From an uncultured Clostridia bacterium (GTDB taxonomy: Bacteria > Bacillota > Clostridia > Christensenellales > Aristaeellaceae): DNA of 12,178 bases. The stretch covers positions 1 to 12,178 of the forward strand of contig CAKTXP010000060.1 in NCBI GenBank assembly GCA_934631055.1, in the 5' to 3' direction. Below the pieces are notes generated by a model. The model saw nothing but the letters and a program-made list of their open reading frames with translations. It did no database searches and was not told the DNA's origin. Made by a program: the position numbers and the translations under genes. Below are positions 1 through 6,775 of this stretch, in pieces. Position 1 is the stretch's first letter. Each line of letters begins with the position of its first letter.

Positions 1-33
1 CTTTCCGATATTCTTGCGCGTAGGTATCTCCCC

Positions 34-1527
34 TTATTTTCTCAAGTGCAGACGCAGCGCGCGGTCGCGCCGCACTCTCGCTTCTTCAATGCTCTCTTTC
101 CACAGCGGCGGATAAAACAGCATCAGCATTGGGAAAACTTCCAGCCTGCCGAGCAGCATATCCATTGTCATCACGATTTTGGAGAAATTGCTGAACGCGG
201 CAAAGTTGCTCGACGGACCCGCCACGCCCAATCCGGGACCGATGTTGTTGAACGTCGCCGCGACCGCCGTAAACGTCGAGACCAAATCGAATCCATCCAG
301 CGCGACCAGCAGCACGGAGATGACGAACAATCCAATCGCCGCGATAAAGTAAACGCAGATTGCGTGCATGGTCTCTGCATCGACGTCCTTATCCTCAAAC
401 TTGACCTTGCGAACCGCGCGCGGATGCAGGAACGCGCCCAGATACGCCAGCACGGACTTACAGCCGATGACGATGCGCGACACCTTGAATCCGCCGCCCG
501 TACTGCCCGCGCAAGCGCCAATAAACATCAACAGCACGAGTATCCCGCGGGAAAAACCGGGCCAGAGGTTGAAATCGGTCGTCGCGAAGCCCGTCGTCGT
601 GATGATGGAGGCGACTTGGAAGAAGGATTGGCGCAGATTGTTTTCGACCGTCAGGCTCGCGTCATAAGCGTTGACAAAGATCAGAAGCGCCGCCGATACG
701 ATGATCGCCAGATACCAGCGCATCTCCTCGCACTTTAGCGCGTCCTTGGGCTTGCGCATATAGAAGAGAAAATAAACGTTGAAATTCACGCCGAACGCGA
801 CCATGAATATCGTAATCGCCCATTGCAGGAACGGCGAAAAACTTGCGATAGAATCGCCGCGGATGCCGAATCCGCCCGTGCCTGCCGTGCCGAACGACGT
901 ACAAAGCGCTTCATAGAGCGTCATGCCGCCCAGCAGCATGACCACGACCTGCAAGAGCGTCAGCGCGACATAGAGATAGTAGAGGATGCGCGCCGTAAAG
1001 CGCACTTTCGGCACCAGCTTGCCGACCGAGGGGCCGGGGCTTTCCGCCTTCATCAGCTGCATGTTGCTTCCGCCGACCAGCGGCAGAACAGCCAGCAGGA
1101 ACACCAGAATGCCCATGCCGCCGATCCAGTGGGACAGGCAGCGCCACATATTCGTGCAGTGGCTGAGCAGTTCGACATTCTCCACGATGCTCGCGCCGGT
1201 CGTCGTAAAACCGGAGACCATTTCAAACATCGCGTCCACGAAAGACGGGATCTCGCCGGTCAGCATGAACGGCAGACAGCCGAATATACTCATCACAATC
1301 CAGCCCAGCGCCGTACAGACGAAGCCCTCTTTGGCATAAAAATTCGGGTTTTTCGGCTTTTTATAGGTCATCAGCGCGCCGATCGCCGCGCACAGCGCCA
1401 TCACCAGCGCATACGCCACGCCCTCTTCCTCCCGATAGAACACGGCGGTTCCGACGGGAACGAGCATCAGCAGCGCTTCAATATTGAGTATCCAACCCAG
1501 AATATAGCGTATACTCTTTGTATTCAT
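34..1527 (-). CDS. trkH: TrkH-family potassium uptake protein, channel subunit
   Basis: This is the membrane-embedded K+-translocating subunit of a Trk/Ktr uptake system, which works with a cytoplasmic NAD-binding TrkA subunit. The 497-residue protein is hydrophobic throughout and shows the four pore-loop filters of the family: SGFTTTGAS (105-113), TAGTGGFG (214-221), TTTGFATTD (310-318) and NNIGPGLG (427-434). GSTGGGFKVSR (341-351) is the glycine-rich segment after the third pore loop. The length fits TrkH better than the shorter KtrB. I chose the ATG at 1527 because AAGGAT lies 6 bases upstream and MNTKSIRY begins the first helix. A 14-residue upstream extension exists, but it would read through a palindrome. 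The gene follows trkA in the same direction after a 235-base gap full of hairpins, so co-transcription is inferred. No terminator is visible in the 33 bases left after the stop. Confidence 0.95.
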   Translation of the reverse strand: MNTKSIRYILGWILNIEALLMLVPVGTAVFYREEEGVAYALVMALCAAIGALMTYKKPKNPNFYAKEGFVCTALGWIVMSIFGCLPFMLTGEIPSFVDAMFEMVSGFTTTGASIVENVELLSHCTNMWRCLSHWIGGMGILVFLLAVLPLVGGSNMQLMKAESPGPSVGKLVPKVRFTARILYYLYVALTLLQVVVMLLGGMTLYEALCTSFGTAGTGGFGIRGDSIASFSPFLQWAITIFMVAFGVNFNVYFLFYMRKPKDALKCEEMRWYLAIIVSAALLIFVNAYDASLTVENNLRQSFFQVASIITTTGFATTDFNLWPGFSRGILVLLMFIGACAGSTGGGFKVSRIVIGCKSVLAYLGAFLHPRAVRKVKFEDKDVDAETMHAICVYFIAAIGLFVISVLLVALDGFDLVSTFTAVAATFNNIGPGLGVAGPSSNFAAFSNFSKIVMTMDMLLGRLEVFPMLMLFYPPLWKESIEEARVRRDRALRLHLRK

Positions 1528-1552
1528 CTTTCTATCCTTATAAGGGAAACGA

Positions 1553-1747
1553 GTGGGGCTTTGCCCCACACCCCACTGAGGGATTTCATCCCTCAGACTC
1601 CCATCTTCGCTTCGCGGCGGTTTAAATACACTTATCCATCGCTATCGCTTTGCGATAGCGTCAGATAGGCTGATTAAAACCTGCGCGAAGCGAACTGGGA
1701 AGTGCAGGAACCTCAGGTTCCTGCCGGGGTTTGGGGCGGCGCCCCAA
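1553..1747. repeat. Island of five short palindromes between trkA and trkH
   Basis: Five perfect inverted repeats with 3-base loops lie in a row: 1553-1569 (7-bp stem, loop TTT), 1576-1596 (9 bp, TTC), 1640-1660 (9 bp, TTT), 1704-1724 (9 bp, TCA) and 1731-1747 (7 bp, GGC). In addition TTCGCTTCGCG (1606-1616) and its exact reverse complement (1684-1694) form a longer-range arm pair around the third hairpin. There is no T-tract typical of an intrinsic terminator and no convincing ORF. The island sits in the trk operon and ends 26 bases before the trkH ATG, leaving its ribosome binding site free. It resembles a mosaic of REP-like extragenic palindromes; a role in RNA processing or in the trkA/trkH expression ratio is inference. 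Confidence 0.8.
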
Positions 1748-1762
1748 TCGTCCCTTTCCCCC

Positions 1763-3157
1763 TTAGCGCAGAATGTCGCTGATATCGCCAAAACCGGAGT
1801 GCGTCGTCACGATGATGACCGTGTCGTCCTGCTCGATGGTGTCCTGACCACGCGGGAAGATGATCTTCCCCGCGCGGTTGATGCAGGCAATCAGCAGACT
1901 GTCCTTCAGCTTCAGATTCATGATCGGCACGCCGATGACCGGCGCATCCTCGCCGACGCGGAATTCGATGGCTTCCACCCGATTGTCAAACATATGATAC
2001 AGCGTTTCAACGTTGCTGCCGATGGAATTCTGGCGCGCACGCACATATGCGATAATCGCTTCCGACGTAATGTACTTCGGATAAATGACGCTGCCCAGCT
2101 CCAAACCGTCGATGACGTCGTTAAACGTGATGCGGTTGATCTTGGTAATCGTCTTCAGCCCCGGTACGCGCTTGGCAAACAGCGTCAGCAGGATGTTCTC
2201 CTCGTCCAGACCCGTCAGCGGAACAAACGCTTCCGCCGTGCCGATGCCCTCTTCCTTGAGCAGCTCTTCGTCGCCGCCGTCGCCGCAGATGACCAGCGCT
2301 TCCGGCAGCAGCGTGCTGAGTTCCTCGCAGCGCGCCTTGTTGAATTCGATAATCTTGACCTCCAGCTTCTGCTCGATGAGCTGCTTCGCCAGATAATAAG
2401 AGGATTTGCCGCCGCCGATAATCATACAGCTGCGCACGGAGTTGGAGTGCATGCCGATGCTCTCAAAGATATGGTGCGCTTCGCGGGAGGACGCCAGAAT
2501 CGTAATGTCATTCCCCTCGTGCAGCATCGTCGAGCCGCCCGGTATCACCACGTGCCCCTCGTTTTCCACCACGCAGACCAGATAGCCAAAGTGGAAAATG
2601 TCGTCGAGCTGCATGACGCGCCGCCCGTGCAGGATGCTCCCCTTGGGGATCTTGAACCGCACCAGCTCCGCATGCCCCTTGGCAAACGAGCTGACCGTCA
2701 GCGCCTGCGGACGGGAGAGCAGGCGCGCGATTTCCTGCGCCGCTTCCAGCTCCGGATTGATAATCATCGACAGCCCAAGCTGCTGGCGCAGATAGGGCAG
2801 CTCCTCGCTGTAATCCGGATTGCGCACGCGCGCGATCGCCGCCAGCTCTCCGCCGGCTTTCTTTGCAATCGTGCAGCAGAGCAGGTTCAGCTCGTCCGAA
2901 CCCGTCACGGCGATGACCAAGTCCGCCTGCTGTAAGCCCGCTTCCATCAGCACGCTCATGCTCGCGCCGTTGCCCCGAATGCCCATCACGTCGAACACGT
3001 CCGTCGTATCGCGGACAACGCGCTCGTTCGTGTCGATGATGGTCACGTCATGTCCCTCGCGAACCAGCTGCTCGGTCAGCGTATGCCCGACCTTGCCGCA
3101 GCCAACAATGATAATGCGCAAACTCTGCGTCTTTTTCTTCGCAGCCTTTGTCTGCAT
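1763..3157 (-). CDS. trkA: Trk system regulatory subunit TrkA
   Basis: This is the peripheral cytoplasmic subunit that binds nucleotide and gates the TrkH potassium channel. The 464-residue protein is a tandem duplication, as in classical TrkA: RCK-N domain 1 has GCGKVG (19-24) and an acidic residue at the end of strand 2 (IIDTNE, D42). RCK-N domain 2 has IIGGGKSS (246-253) with E271 in the equivalent place. RCK-C domains follow each half, at about 150-235 and 380-464. The length matches the usual 450-480 residues of two-unit TrkA rather than the single-unit KtrA. The start at 3157 is supported by GGAGGAAGG just upstream. A consensus promoter lies at 3212-3240, and trkH follows on the same strand, so the pair forms a complete potassium uptake system. 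Confidence 0.96.
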   Translation of the reverse strand: MQTKAAKKKTQSLRIIIVGCGKVGHTLTEQLVREGHDVTIIDTNERVVRDTTDVFDVMGIRGNGASMSVLMEAGLQQADLVIAVTGSDELNLLCCTIAKKAGGELAAIARVRNPDYSEELPYLRQQLGLSMIINPELEAAQEIARLLSRPQALTVSSFAKGHAELVRFKIPKGSILHGRRVMQLDDIFHFGYLVCVVENEGHVVIPGGSTMLHEGNDITILASSREAHHIFESIGMHSNSVRSCMIIGGGKSSYYLAKQLIEQKLEVKIIEFNKARCEELSTLLPEALVICGDGGDEELLKEEGIGTAEAFVPLTGLDEENILLTLFAKRVPGLKTITKINRITFNDVIDGLELGSVIYPKYITSEAIIAYVRARQNSIGSNVETLYHMFDNRVEAIEFRVGEDAPVIGVPIMNLKLKDSLLIACINRAGKIIFPRGQDTIEQDDTVIIVTTHSGFGDISDILR

Positions 3158-3211
3158 GATGCCCTTCCTCCATTGCCGCCAGACGCGGCAAGACGATAAA
3201 ATTTCAATTTA

Positions 3212-3240
3212 ATTATATCGCCTGCACCCTTCTCTGTCAA
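3212..3240 (-). promoter_or_regulatory. Sigma-A-type promoter of trkA (trkAH operon)
   Basis: On the minus strand TTGACA (3240-3235) is followed after 17 bases by TATAAT (3217-3212), a perfect match to the housekeeping consensus. It would start a transcript with a leader of roughly 50 bases before the trkA ATG. Confidence 0.88.
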
Positions 3241-3452
3241 TGCAGCCCGTTCTTTCTTCAGCCCCTCTTGAAACCGCCGCGAAGCGATACCCGACGGTAA
3301 TCTACCGCTTCGTTTATAATAAGCAGTAAATGAGCAAATACCAAAAAATATCTAAAGCGTCGCTCTATAACCTCATCCCGAGCAGATTTGTGCAGTTTTC
3401 AGCATTCGCTCATTGATTGTAACAAGTATTCCTCTCAGTCAATCCACCGCCC
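3241..3452. other. Divergent intergenic spacer without a supported gene
   Basis: This stretch between the trkA promoter and the TSUP-gene promoter has no convincing gene. It holds AAACCGCCGCGAAGCG (3271-3286), an exact inverted match to 1608-1623 in the palindrome island. It also holds a small CGGTA-ATC-TACCG hairpin flanked by CGAAGCG/CGCTTCG, and a TATAAT at 3315-3320 with no good -35 element. A 28-codon ORF (3330-3416) has no clear ribosome binding site. Confidence 0.6.
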
Positions 3453-3482
3453 TTGACATCCTTTCTCACTTCTTTTTATAAT
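3453..3482 (+). promoter_or_regulatory. Sigma-A-type promoter of the TSUP/DUF308 unit
   Basis: TTGACA (3453-3458) and TATAAT (3477-3482) are separated by 18 bases. Transcription would start near 3489, giving a leader of about 75 bases. The leader contains a small bulged hairpin with a GAAA loop (3521-3539) just before the ribosome binding site AAAGGAG (3547-3553). Confidence 0.85.
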
Positions 3483-3562
3483 AGGTTGCTTTGATATAAA
3501 TTTTCAAAAACGAATAGGACTTCGCGTGAAAACGTCGAATCCCTACAAAGGAGCGTGTCTGT

Positions 3563-4333
3563 ATGCTTTATACCGTCCTGATCTGTCTGCTTGCCGGGCT
3601 TGGCGCAGGGTTGGGAACCGGCTTTGCCGGAATGAGCGCGGCGGCGGTCATCTCGCCCATGCTCATCACTTTCCTGCATATGCCGGCTTATACCGCCGTG
3701 GGCATCGCGCTCGCGTCGGACGTGCTTGCCAGCGCGGCGTCTGCATATACCTACGGAAAAAATCACAACCTTGATATTCGGAACGGTTTAATCATGATGG
3801 TGACCGTCCTGCTGTTTACAATGGTCGGCAGCTGGGTCTCCAGCAAAGTCCCCAACAGCACAATGGGCGGTTTTTCCACCGTCATGACCTTCCTGCTCGG
3901 CATCAAATTCATCGTCCGCCCGGTCATGACCACCAAGGAAGCGATGGGCGCAGTCTCCGCGGGTAAGCGTGCTGTACAGTCCATCCTCTGCGGGATGATG
4001 GTCGGCTTTATCTGCGGCTTCGTCGGCGCGGGCGGCGGCATGATGATGCTCCTTGTGCTGACCAGTGTGCTGGGCTATGAACTCAAGACCGCCGTCGGCA
4101 CGAGCGTATTCATCATGGCGTTCACCGCGCTGACCGGCGCCGTGTCGCATTTCGCGCTCGGCGGCATGCCCGATCCGGCGATCCTTGCAATGTGCATGCT
4201 CTTCACCCTCGTCTTTGCGCAGATCGGCGCGAAGATTGCCAACCATTCTTCCCCCGCGACGCTCAATCGGGTGGTCGGCGTCATCCTCGTCATCCTGGGC
4301 GGCGCGATTTTTGCGGTCAACCTGCTGAGTTGA
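3563..4333 (+). CDS. TSUP family (TauE/SafE-like) membrane transporter
   Basis: This is a probable anion exporter of the TSUP family (Pfam TauE/SafE), whose characterised members move sulfite, sulfonates or related organic anions across the cytoplasmic membrane. The substrate cannot be read from sequence. The 256-residue protein is almost wholly hydrophobic, with seven or eight likely membrane spans, and shows the internal duplication of the family: GAGLGTGFAGMS (14-25) in the first half and GFICGFVGAGGGMM (148-161) in the second, the latter followed by AVGTSVF (177-183). Its length is typical. The start is fixed by AAAGGAG 9 bases upstream of the ATG. A consensus promoter precedes it. A DUF308 gene follows after 56 bases on the same strand, so the two are probably co-transcribed. 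Confidence 0.9.
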   Translation: MLYTVLICLLAGLGAGLGTGFAGMSAAAVISPMLITFLHMPAYTAVGIALASDVLASAASAYTYGKNHNLDIRNGLIMMVTVLLFTMVGSWVSSKVPNSTMGGFSTVMTFLLGIKFIVRPVMTTKEAMGAVSAGKRAVQSILCGMMVGFICGFVGAGGGMMMLLVLTSVLGYELKTAVGTSVFIMAFTALTGAVSHFALGGMPDPAILAMCMLFTLVFAQIGAKIANHSSPATLNRVVGVILVILGGAIFAVNLLS

Positions 4334-4389
4334 CGTTCAGACAGACTTTGATTTCGGGCTCTTCCCGATGAATAAGGAGGTTTTCCACT

Positions 4390-4983
4390 ATGAAGAAAAA
4401 AGAAAAAAACGATTTCCCGCTTCGCACAGCCGCTAAAGAGATCAAGCTCAGCTTTACGCTGACCGCCGTCGTCGACCTGATTTTGGGCGTCATCCTGCTG
4501 TTCGCGCCCGCGCATGTCACAGATTTCCTCGTCATGCTCATCAGCGCGGGCATCACCATTTACGGCGTGTTCAATATCCTCTCCTTCATCTTCTCCCGCG
4601 GTATGACCGCCTACTCGTTTGAGCTGCTCATCGGCATCTGCGCGACGGCGTTCGGCGTGTTCTCCTTCATCAGTCCGAATTTCCTGCCGAGCGTGCTGTT
4701 CATCGTCTTTGGTCTGATGATTATCGTCAGCAGCATCAGCGGCATCAAGCGCGCGTTCACGCTCAAGAGCTACGGCTTTGAGCGCTGGTATCTGATGCTC
4801 ATCTCCGCCATCGTGACGCTCGTTTTCGCCATCACCATCGTCGCCTTCCCGAACCTCTACGGCAACATGCTCATCATGGCGATCGGCATCGTGATGATCG
4901 CAGAAGCCATCAGCGACCTGCTGGGCATCCATCGTCTGTCCAAGTTCATCAAGGACAACGTGACCATCACCTACGGAGAGTAA
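4390..4983 (+). CDS. DUF308 / HdeD-like membrane protein
   Basis: This is a small integral membrane protein of the DUF308 family, which includes E. coli HdeD (linked to acid resistance at high cell density). The biochemical role is unknown. The 197-residue sequence has a short lysine-rich cytoplasmic start (MKKKEKND), then six likely helices at about 21-40, 44-66, 74-95, 99-117, 132-152 and 156-178, arranged as three hairpin-like pairs, the pattern of the family. An ideal AAGGAGG lies 9 bases before the ATG. It is downstream of the TSUP transporter and directly upstream of an intrinsic terminator, so it is probably the last gene of that transcript. A functional link to the transporter is inferred only from position. 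Confidence 0.85.
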   Translation: MKKKEKNDFPLRTAAKEIKLSFTLTAVVDLILGVILLFAPAHVTDFLVMLISAGITIYGVFNILSFIFSRGMTAYSFELLIGICATAFGVFSFISPNFLPSVLFIVFGLMIIVSSISGIKRAFTLKSYGFERWYLMLISAIVTLVFAITIVAFPNLYGNMLIMAIGIVMIAEAISDLLGIHRLSKFIKDNVTITYGE

Positions 4984-5003
4984 GCCCTTTCCAGCATGTC
5001 GGG

Positions 5004-5033
5004 GACAGCCGAAAACACACGGCTGTCTTTTTT
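5004..5033 (+). terminator. Intrinsic terminator of the TSUP/DUF308 unit
   Basis: The 8-bp stem GACAGCCG (5004-5011) / CGGCTGTC (5020-5027) with an 8-base loop is followed by six T residues. It starts 20 bases after the DUF308 stop codon. Confidence 0.92.
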
Positions 5034-5044
5034 AGTCCCTCTTT

Positions 5045-5097
5045 TTGAAAAAAATGTTGAAAAAAGGGTTGACATCATTCCTTTTTCGGATTATAAT
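5045..5097 (+). promoter_or_regulatory. tRNA operon promoter with A-rich upstream element
   Basis: TTGACA (5069-5074), a 17-base spacer and TATAAT (5092-5097) form a perfect promoter about 11 bases before the tRNA-Ile 5' end. The 24 bases before the -35 (5045-5068) are A-rich, like an UP element, and closely resemble those in front of the tRNA-Val promoter at 11637. Confidence 0.88.
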
Positions 5098-5108
5098 ACT
5101 ATTCGTTC

Positions 5109-5185
5109 GGATTGATAGCTCAGTCGGTTAGAGCACCCGCCTGATAAGCGGGAGGTCGGTGGTTCGAGTCCACTTCAATCCACCA
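5109..5185 (+). tRNA. tRNA-Ile (anticodon GAT)
   Basis: The cloverleaf is complete: acceptor GGATTGA/TCAATCC, D-arm GCTCAGTCGGTTAGAGC, anticodon stem CCCGC/GCGGG around loop CTGATAA (anticodon GAT), T-arm GGTGG-TTCGAGT-CCACT, discriminator A, and an encoded CCA end at 5183-5185. It is the first gene of a two-tRNA transcript. Confidence 0.97.
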
Positions 5186-5188
5186 TAT

Positions 5189-5263
<75 letters not shown>

Positions 5264-5267
5264 ATAG

Positions 5268-5305
5268 AAATCAGTTGAGTTTGTATAAACTCGACTGATT
5301 TTTTT
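5268..5305 (+). terminator. Intrinsic terminator of the tRNA-Ile/Asn operon
   Basis: A 15-bp stem (5268-5282 with 5287-5301, one T-G wobble, loop GTAT) runs into a T-run ending at 5305, directly after the tRNA-Asn CCA end. Confidence 0.92.
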
Positions 5306-5375
5306 ATATTCTTCAATAAACGAGCAATCGCAAAGGCTGCATAAATCCATACCGAAGAGCCTCCTCCTCATAAGA

Positions 5376-5414
5376 AAAAATCCGCTATAACGTAAAAAAG
5401 CGGGCTGAGCCCGC
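5376..5414 (-). terminator. Second, overlapping terminators downstream of rpsA
   Basis: On the minus strand GCGGGC-TCA-GCCCGC (5414-5400) is followed by six T residues. Its second arm can instead pair with AGCGG (5386-5382), giving a weaker hairpin followed by another T-rich run (5380-5375). These are backup terminators behind the main rpsA terminator and face the tRNA operon. Confidence 0.7.
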
Positions 5415-5465
5415 CTTCATCTCCGCCATAGTCCGTAAAAAGATTCAAAGCTTTACGCACGCGGA

Positions 5466-5489
5466 CAAGCTTTGTGCAATTTCCTATAA
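5466..5489. repeat. 24-base intergenic near-repeat, copy 1
   Basis: This segment matches 11500-11523 at 21 of 24 positions in the same orientation, sharing the core GTTTCCTATAA/ATTTCCTATAA with TGTGCA before it. It lies just downstream of the rpsA terminator on the minus strand. Function unknown. Confidence 0.6.
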
Positions 5490-5492
5490 GGT

Positions 5493-5526
5493 AAAAAAAC
5501 GCCGCACGGGACGAACCCATGCGGCG
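5493..5526 (-). terminator. Intrinsic terminator of rpsA
   Basis: On the minus strand an 11-position stem with one mismatch (5526-5516 with 5510-5500, loop 5 bases, mostly GC) is followed by seven T residues (5499-5493). It begins about 20 bases after the rpsA stop codon. Confidence 0.93.
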
Positions 5527-5545
5527 GTCAACGACTGATGAAAGA

Positions 5546-6676
5546 TTACTCGGCGTCAACCGGAGCGTCATCCAGATCGTCGAAGTCAAGACCCTGTACC
5601 TCGGCGTTGTAATCAACTTCCTCGGTCAGCGCCTCGCGGATGGACAGGCTGATGCGCTTGGCTTCCTTGTCCACCTTGAGGACCTTCACGCGCACGGTTT
5701 GACCGACCTGCACGGCATCCTCAACCTTGGCGATACGCTTGAGCGCGCACTGAGAGATGTGAACCAGACCATCAAGACCCGGCTCCAGCTCGACGAACGC
5801 GCCGAACGTGGTGATGCGGACGACCTTGCCCTCGACGATGGAGCCTTCCGGATACTTCTCCTCGGCAACATCCCACGGCTGCGGCTGAAGCGCCTTCAGG
5901 CTCAGCTGGATGCGCTCCTTCTCCTTGTCCACACCGATGATCTTCACCGTGACTTCCTGACCCGGGGTCACAACCTCGGACGGATGCTTCACGCGATGCC
6001 AGGCAAGATCGGTCACATGGATGAGTCCATCCACGCCGCCGATATCCACGAACGCGCCGAAGTCGGTCAGGCGGCGAACGATGCCGGTCACGACCTGATC
6101 CTTCTCGATCTTCTCCCAAGCCTTCTTCTTCTCGTCCAGCAGGTACGCCTTGCGGCTGGCAACGATGCGCTTCTTTGCCTTGTCCACCTCGATGATCTTC
6201 ACGGTCATCGTCTTGCCGACGAACTCGCCGATATTCTCGACGAAACGGCGGGAGAGATGGGAAGCCGGGATGAACGCACGAACGCCCATGACGTCGGCGA
6301 TCAGACCACCGTTGACGGCCTCACGACCCGTAGCCTCCACATAGGCGCCCGTATCGTATTCGGCAACGAGCTTTTCCCAATTCTTGGTGGCCATGACCTT
6401 GCGCTCGGAAAGGAGCACATAGCCTTCGCCATCGTTGAGCTTAACGACTTCAGCCTCGATCGGATCGTCGACCTTGCAGTCGGTGGTCACCAGATCGTTC
6501 TTCTTAATGAAACCGTCAGCCTTGCCGGGAATGCTCACGACAACGCCATCGTCGCTCACCTGGGCGACAACGCCTTTGACAACCTGACCGGGGCGGAACT
6601 TGACCATCGTCTCTTCGAGCATCGCGGCAAAATCTTCGCTGCTCTCGGAAACCTGATTCTTTTCCATGTCGTTCAT
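5546..6676 (-). CDS. rpsA: S1 RNA-binding protein, ribosomal protein S1-like (four S1 domains)
   Basis: This is an RNA-binding protein of the bS1 type, which on the ribosome helps mRNA binding; the four-domain form is usual in Firmicutes, against six in E. coli. Four S1 domains are visible at about residues 30-100, 112-180, 195-268 and 280-352. Domains 3 and 4 carry the classic core GxVxxxxxFGAFV followed by GLxHxS/T (TDFGAFVDIGGVDGLIHVTD; TTFGAFVELEPGLDGLVHIS). An acidic tail ends the protein. The ATG at 6676 is preceded by AGGAGG at a 10-base spacing; the ATG three codons later is too far from it. It is the last gene of the cmk-plsC-ispH-rpsA cluster and is followed by strong terminators. 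In several Clostridia the IspH and S1 parts are one polypeptide; here they are separate genes 99 bases apart. How far it replaces canonical S1 is uncertain. Confidence 0.92.
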   Translation of the reverse strand: MNDMEKNQVSESSEDFAAMLEETMVKFRPGQVVKGVVAQVSDDGVVVSIPGKADGFIKKNDLVTTDCKVDDPIEAEVVKLNDGEGYVLLSERKVMATKNWEKLVAEYDTGAYVEATGREAVNGGLIADVMGVRAFIPASHLSRRFVENIGEFVGKTMTVKIIEVDKAKKRIVASRKAYLLDEKKKAWEKIEKDQVVTGIVRRLTDFGAFVDIGGVDGLIHVTDLAWHRVKHPSEVVTPGQEVTVKIIGVDKEKERIQLSLKALQPQPWDVAEEKYPEGSIVEGKVVRITTFGAFVELEPGLDGLVHISQCALKRIAKVEDAVQVGQTVRVKVLKVDKEAKRISLSIREALTEEVDYNAEVQGLDFDDLDDAPVDAE

Positions 6677-6693
6677 GCGGGTACAACCTCCTC

Positions 6694-6734
6694 AAGTATC
6701 TCTACCCAGCAGGGGCTGGGGATGATACATACTT
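6694..6734 (-). promoter_or_regulatory. Two-part hairpin in the rpsA leader
   Basis: AAGTAT/ATACTT (6694-6699, 6729-6734) encloses CCCAGC-CCCT-GCTGGG (6720-6705 on the minus strand). The structure ends 2 bases from the AGGAGG of rpsA (6692-6687), so it could influence access to the start. Regulation is inference. Confidence 0.45.
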
Positions 6735-6775
6735 TATTGAATCACGGCAGTGGGGAACCGCCGGGAAACACATTT

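Noticed and set aside
823..1668. 281-codon open frame on the plus strand
   Set aside because: It is the mirror of trkH, rich in His, Arg and Gln, and runs into the palindrome island; there is no start signal.
1553..1747. CRISPR-like array in the palindrome island
   Set aside because: The five palindromes differ from each other in sequence and spacing, so there is no repeated unit with unique spacers.
3330..3416. 28-codon ORF (MSKYQKISKAS...) in the trkA/TSUP spacer
   Set aside because: There is no good ribosome binding site, and the TATAAT at 3315-3320 lacks a -35 and is too close to the ATG for a normal leader.
3483..3562. Riboswitch in the TSUP gene leader
   Set aside because: The leader is only about 75 bases with one small bulged hairpin (3521-3539) and no recognisable aptamer consensus.
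4075..4932. 285-codon open frame on the minus strand
   Set aside because: It is antisense to the TSUP and DUF308 genes, its composition (many His, Asp, Glu) is the usual mirror of membrane-protein codons, and it crosses the intergenic region.
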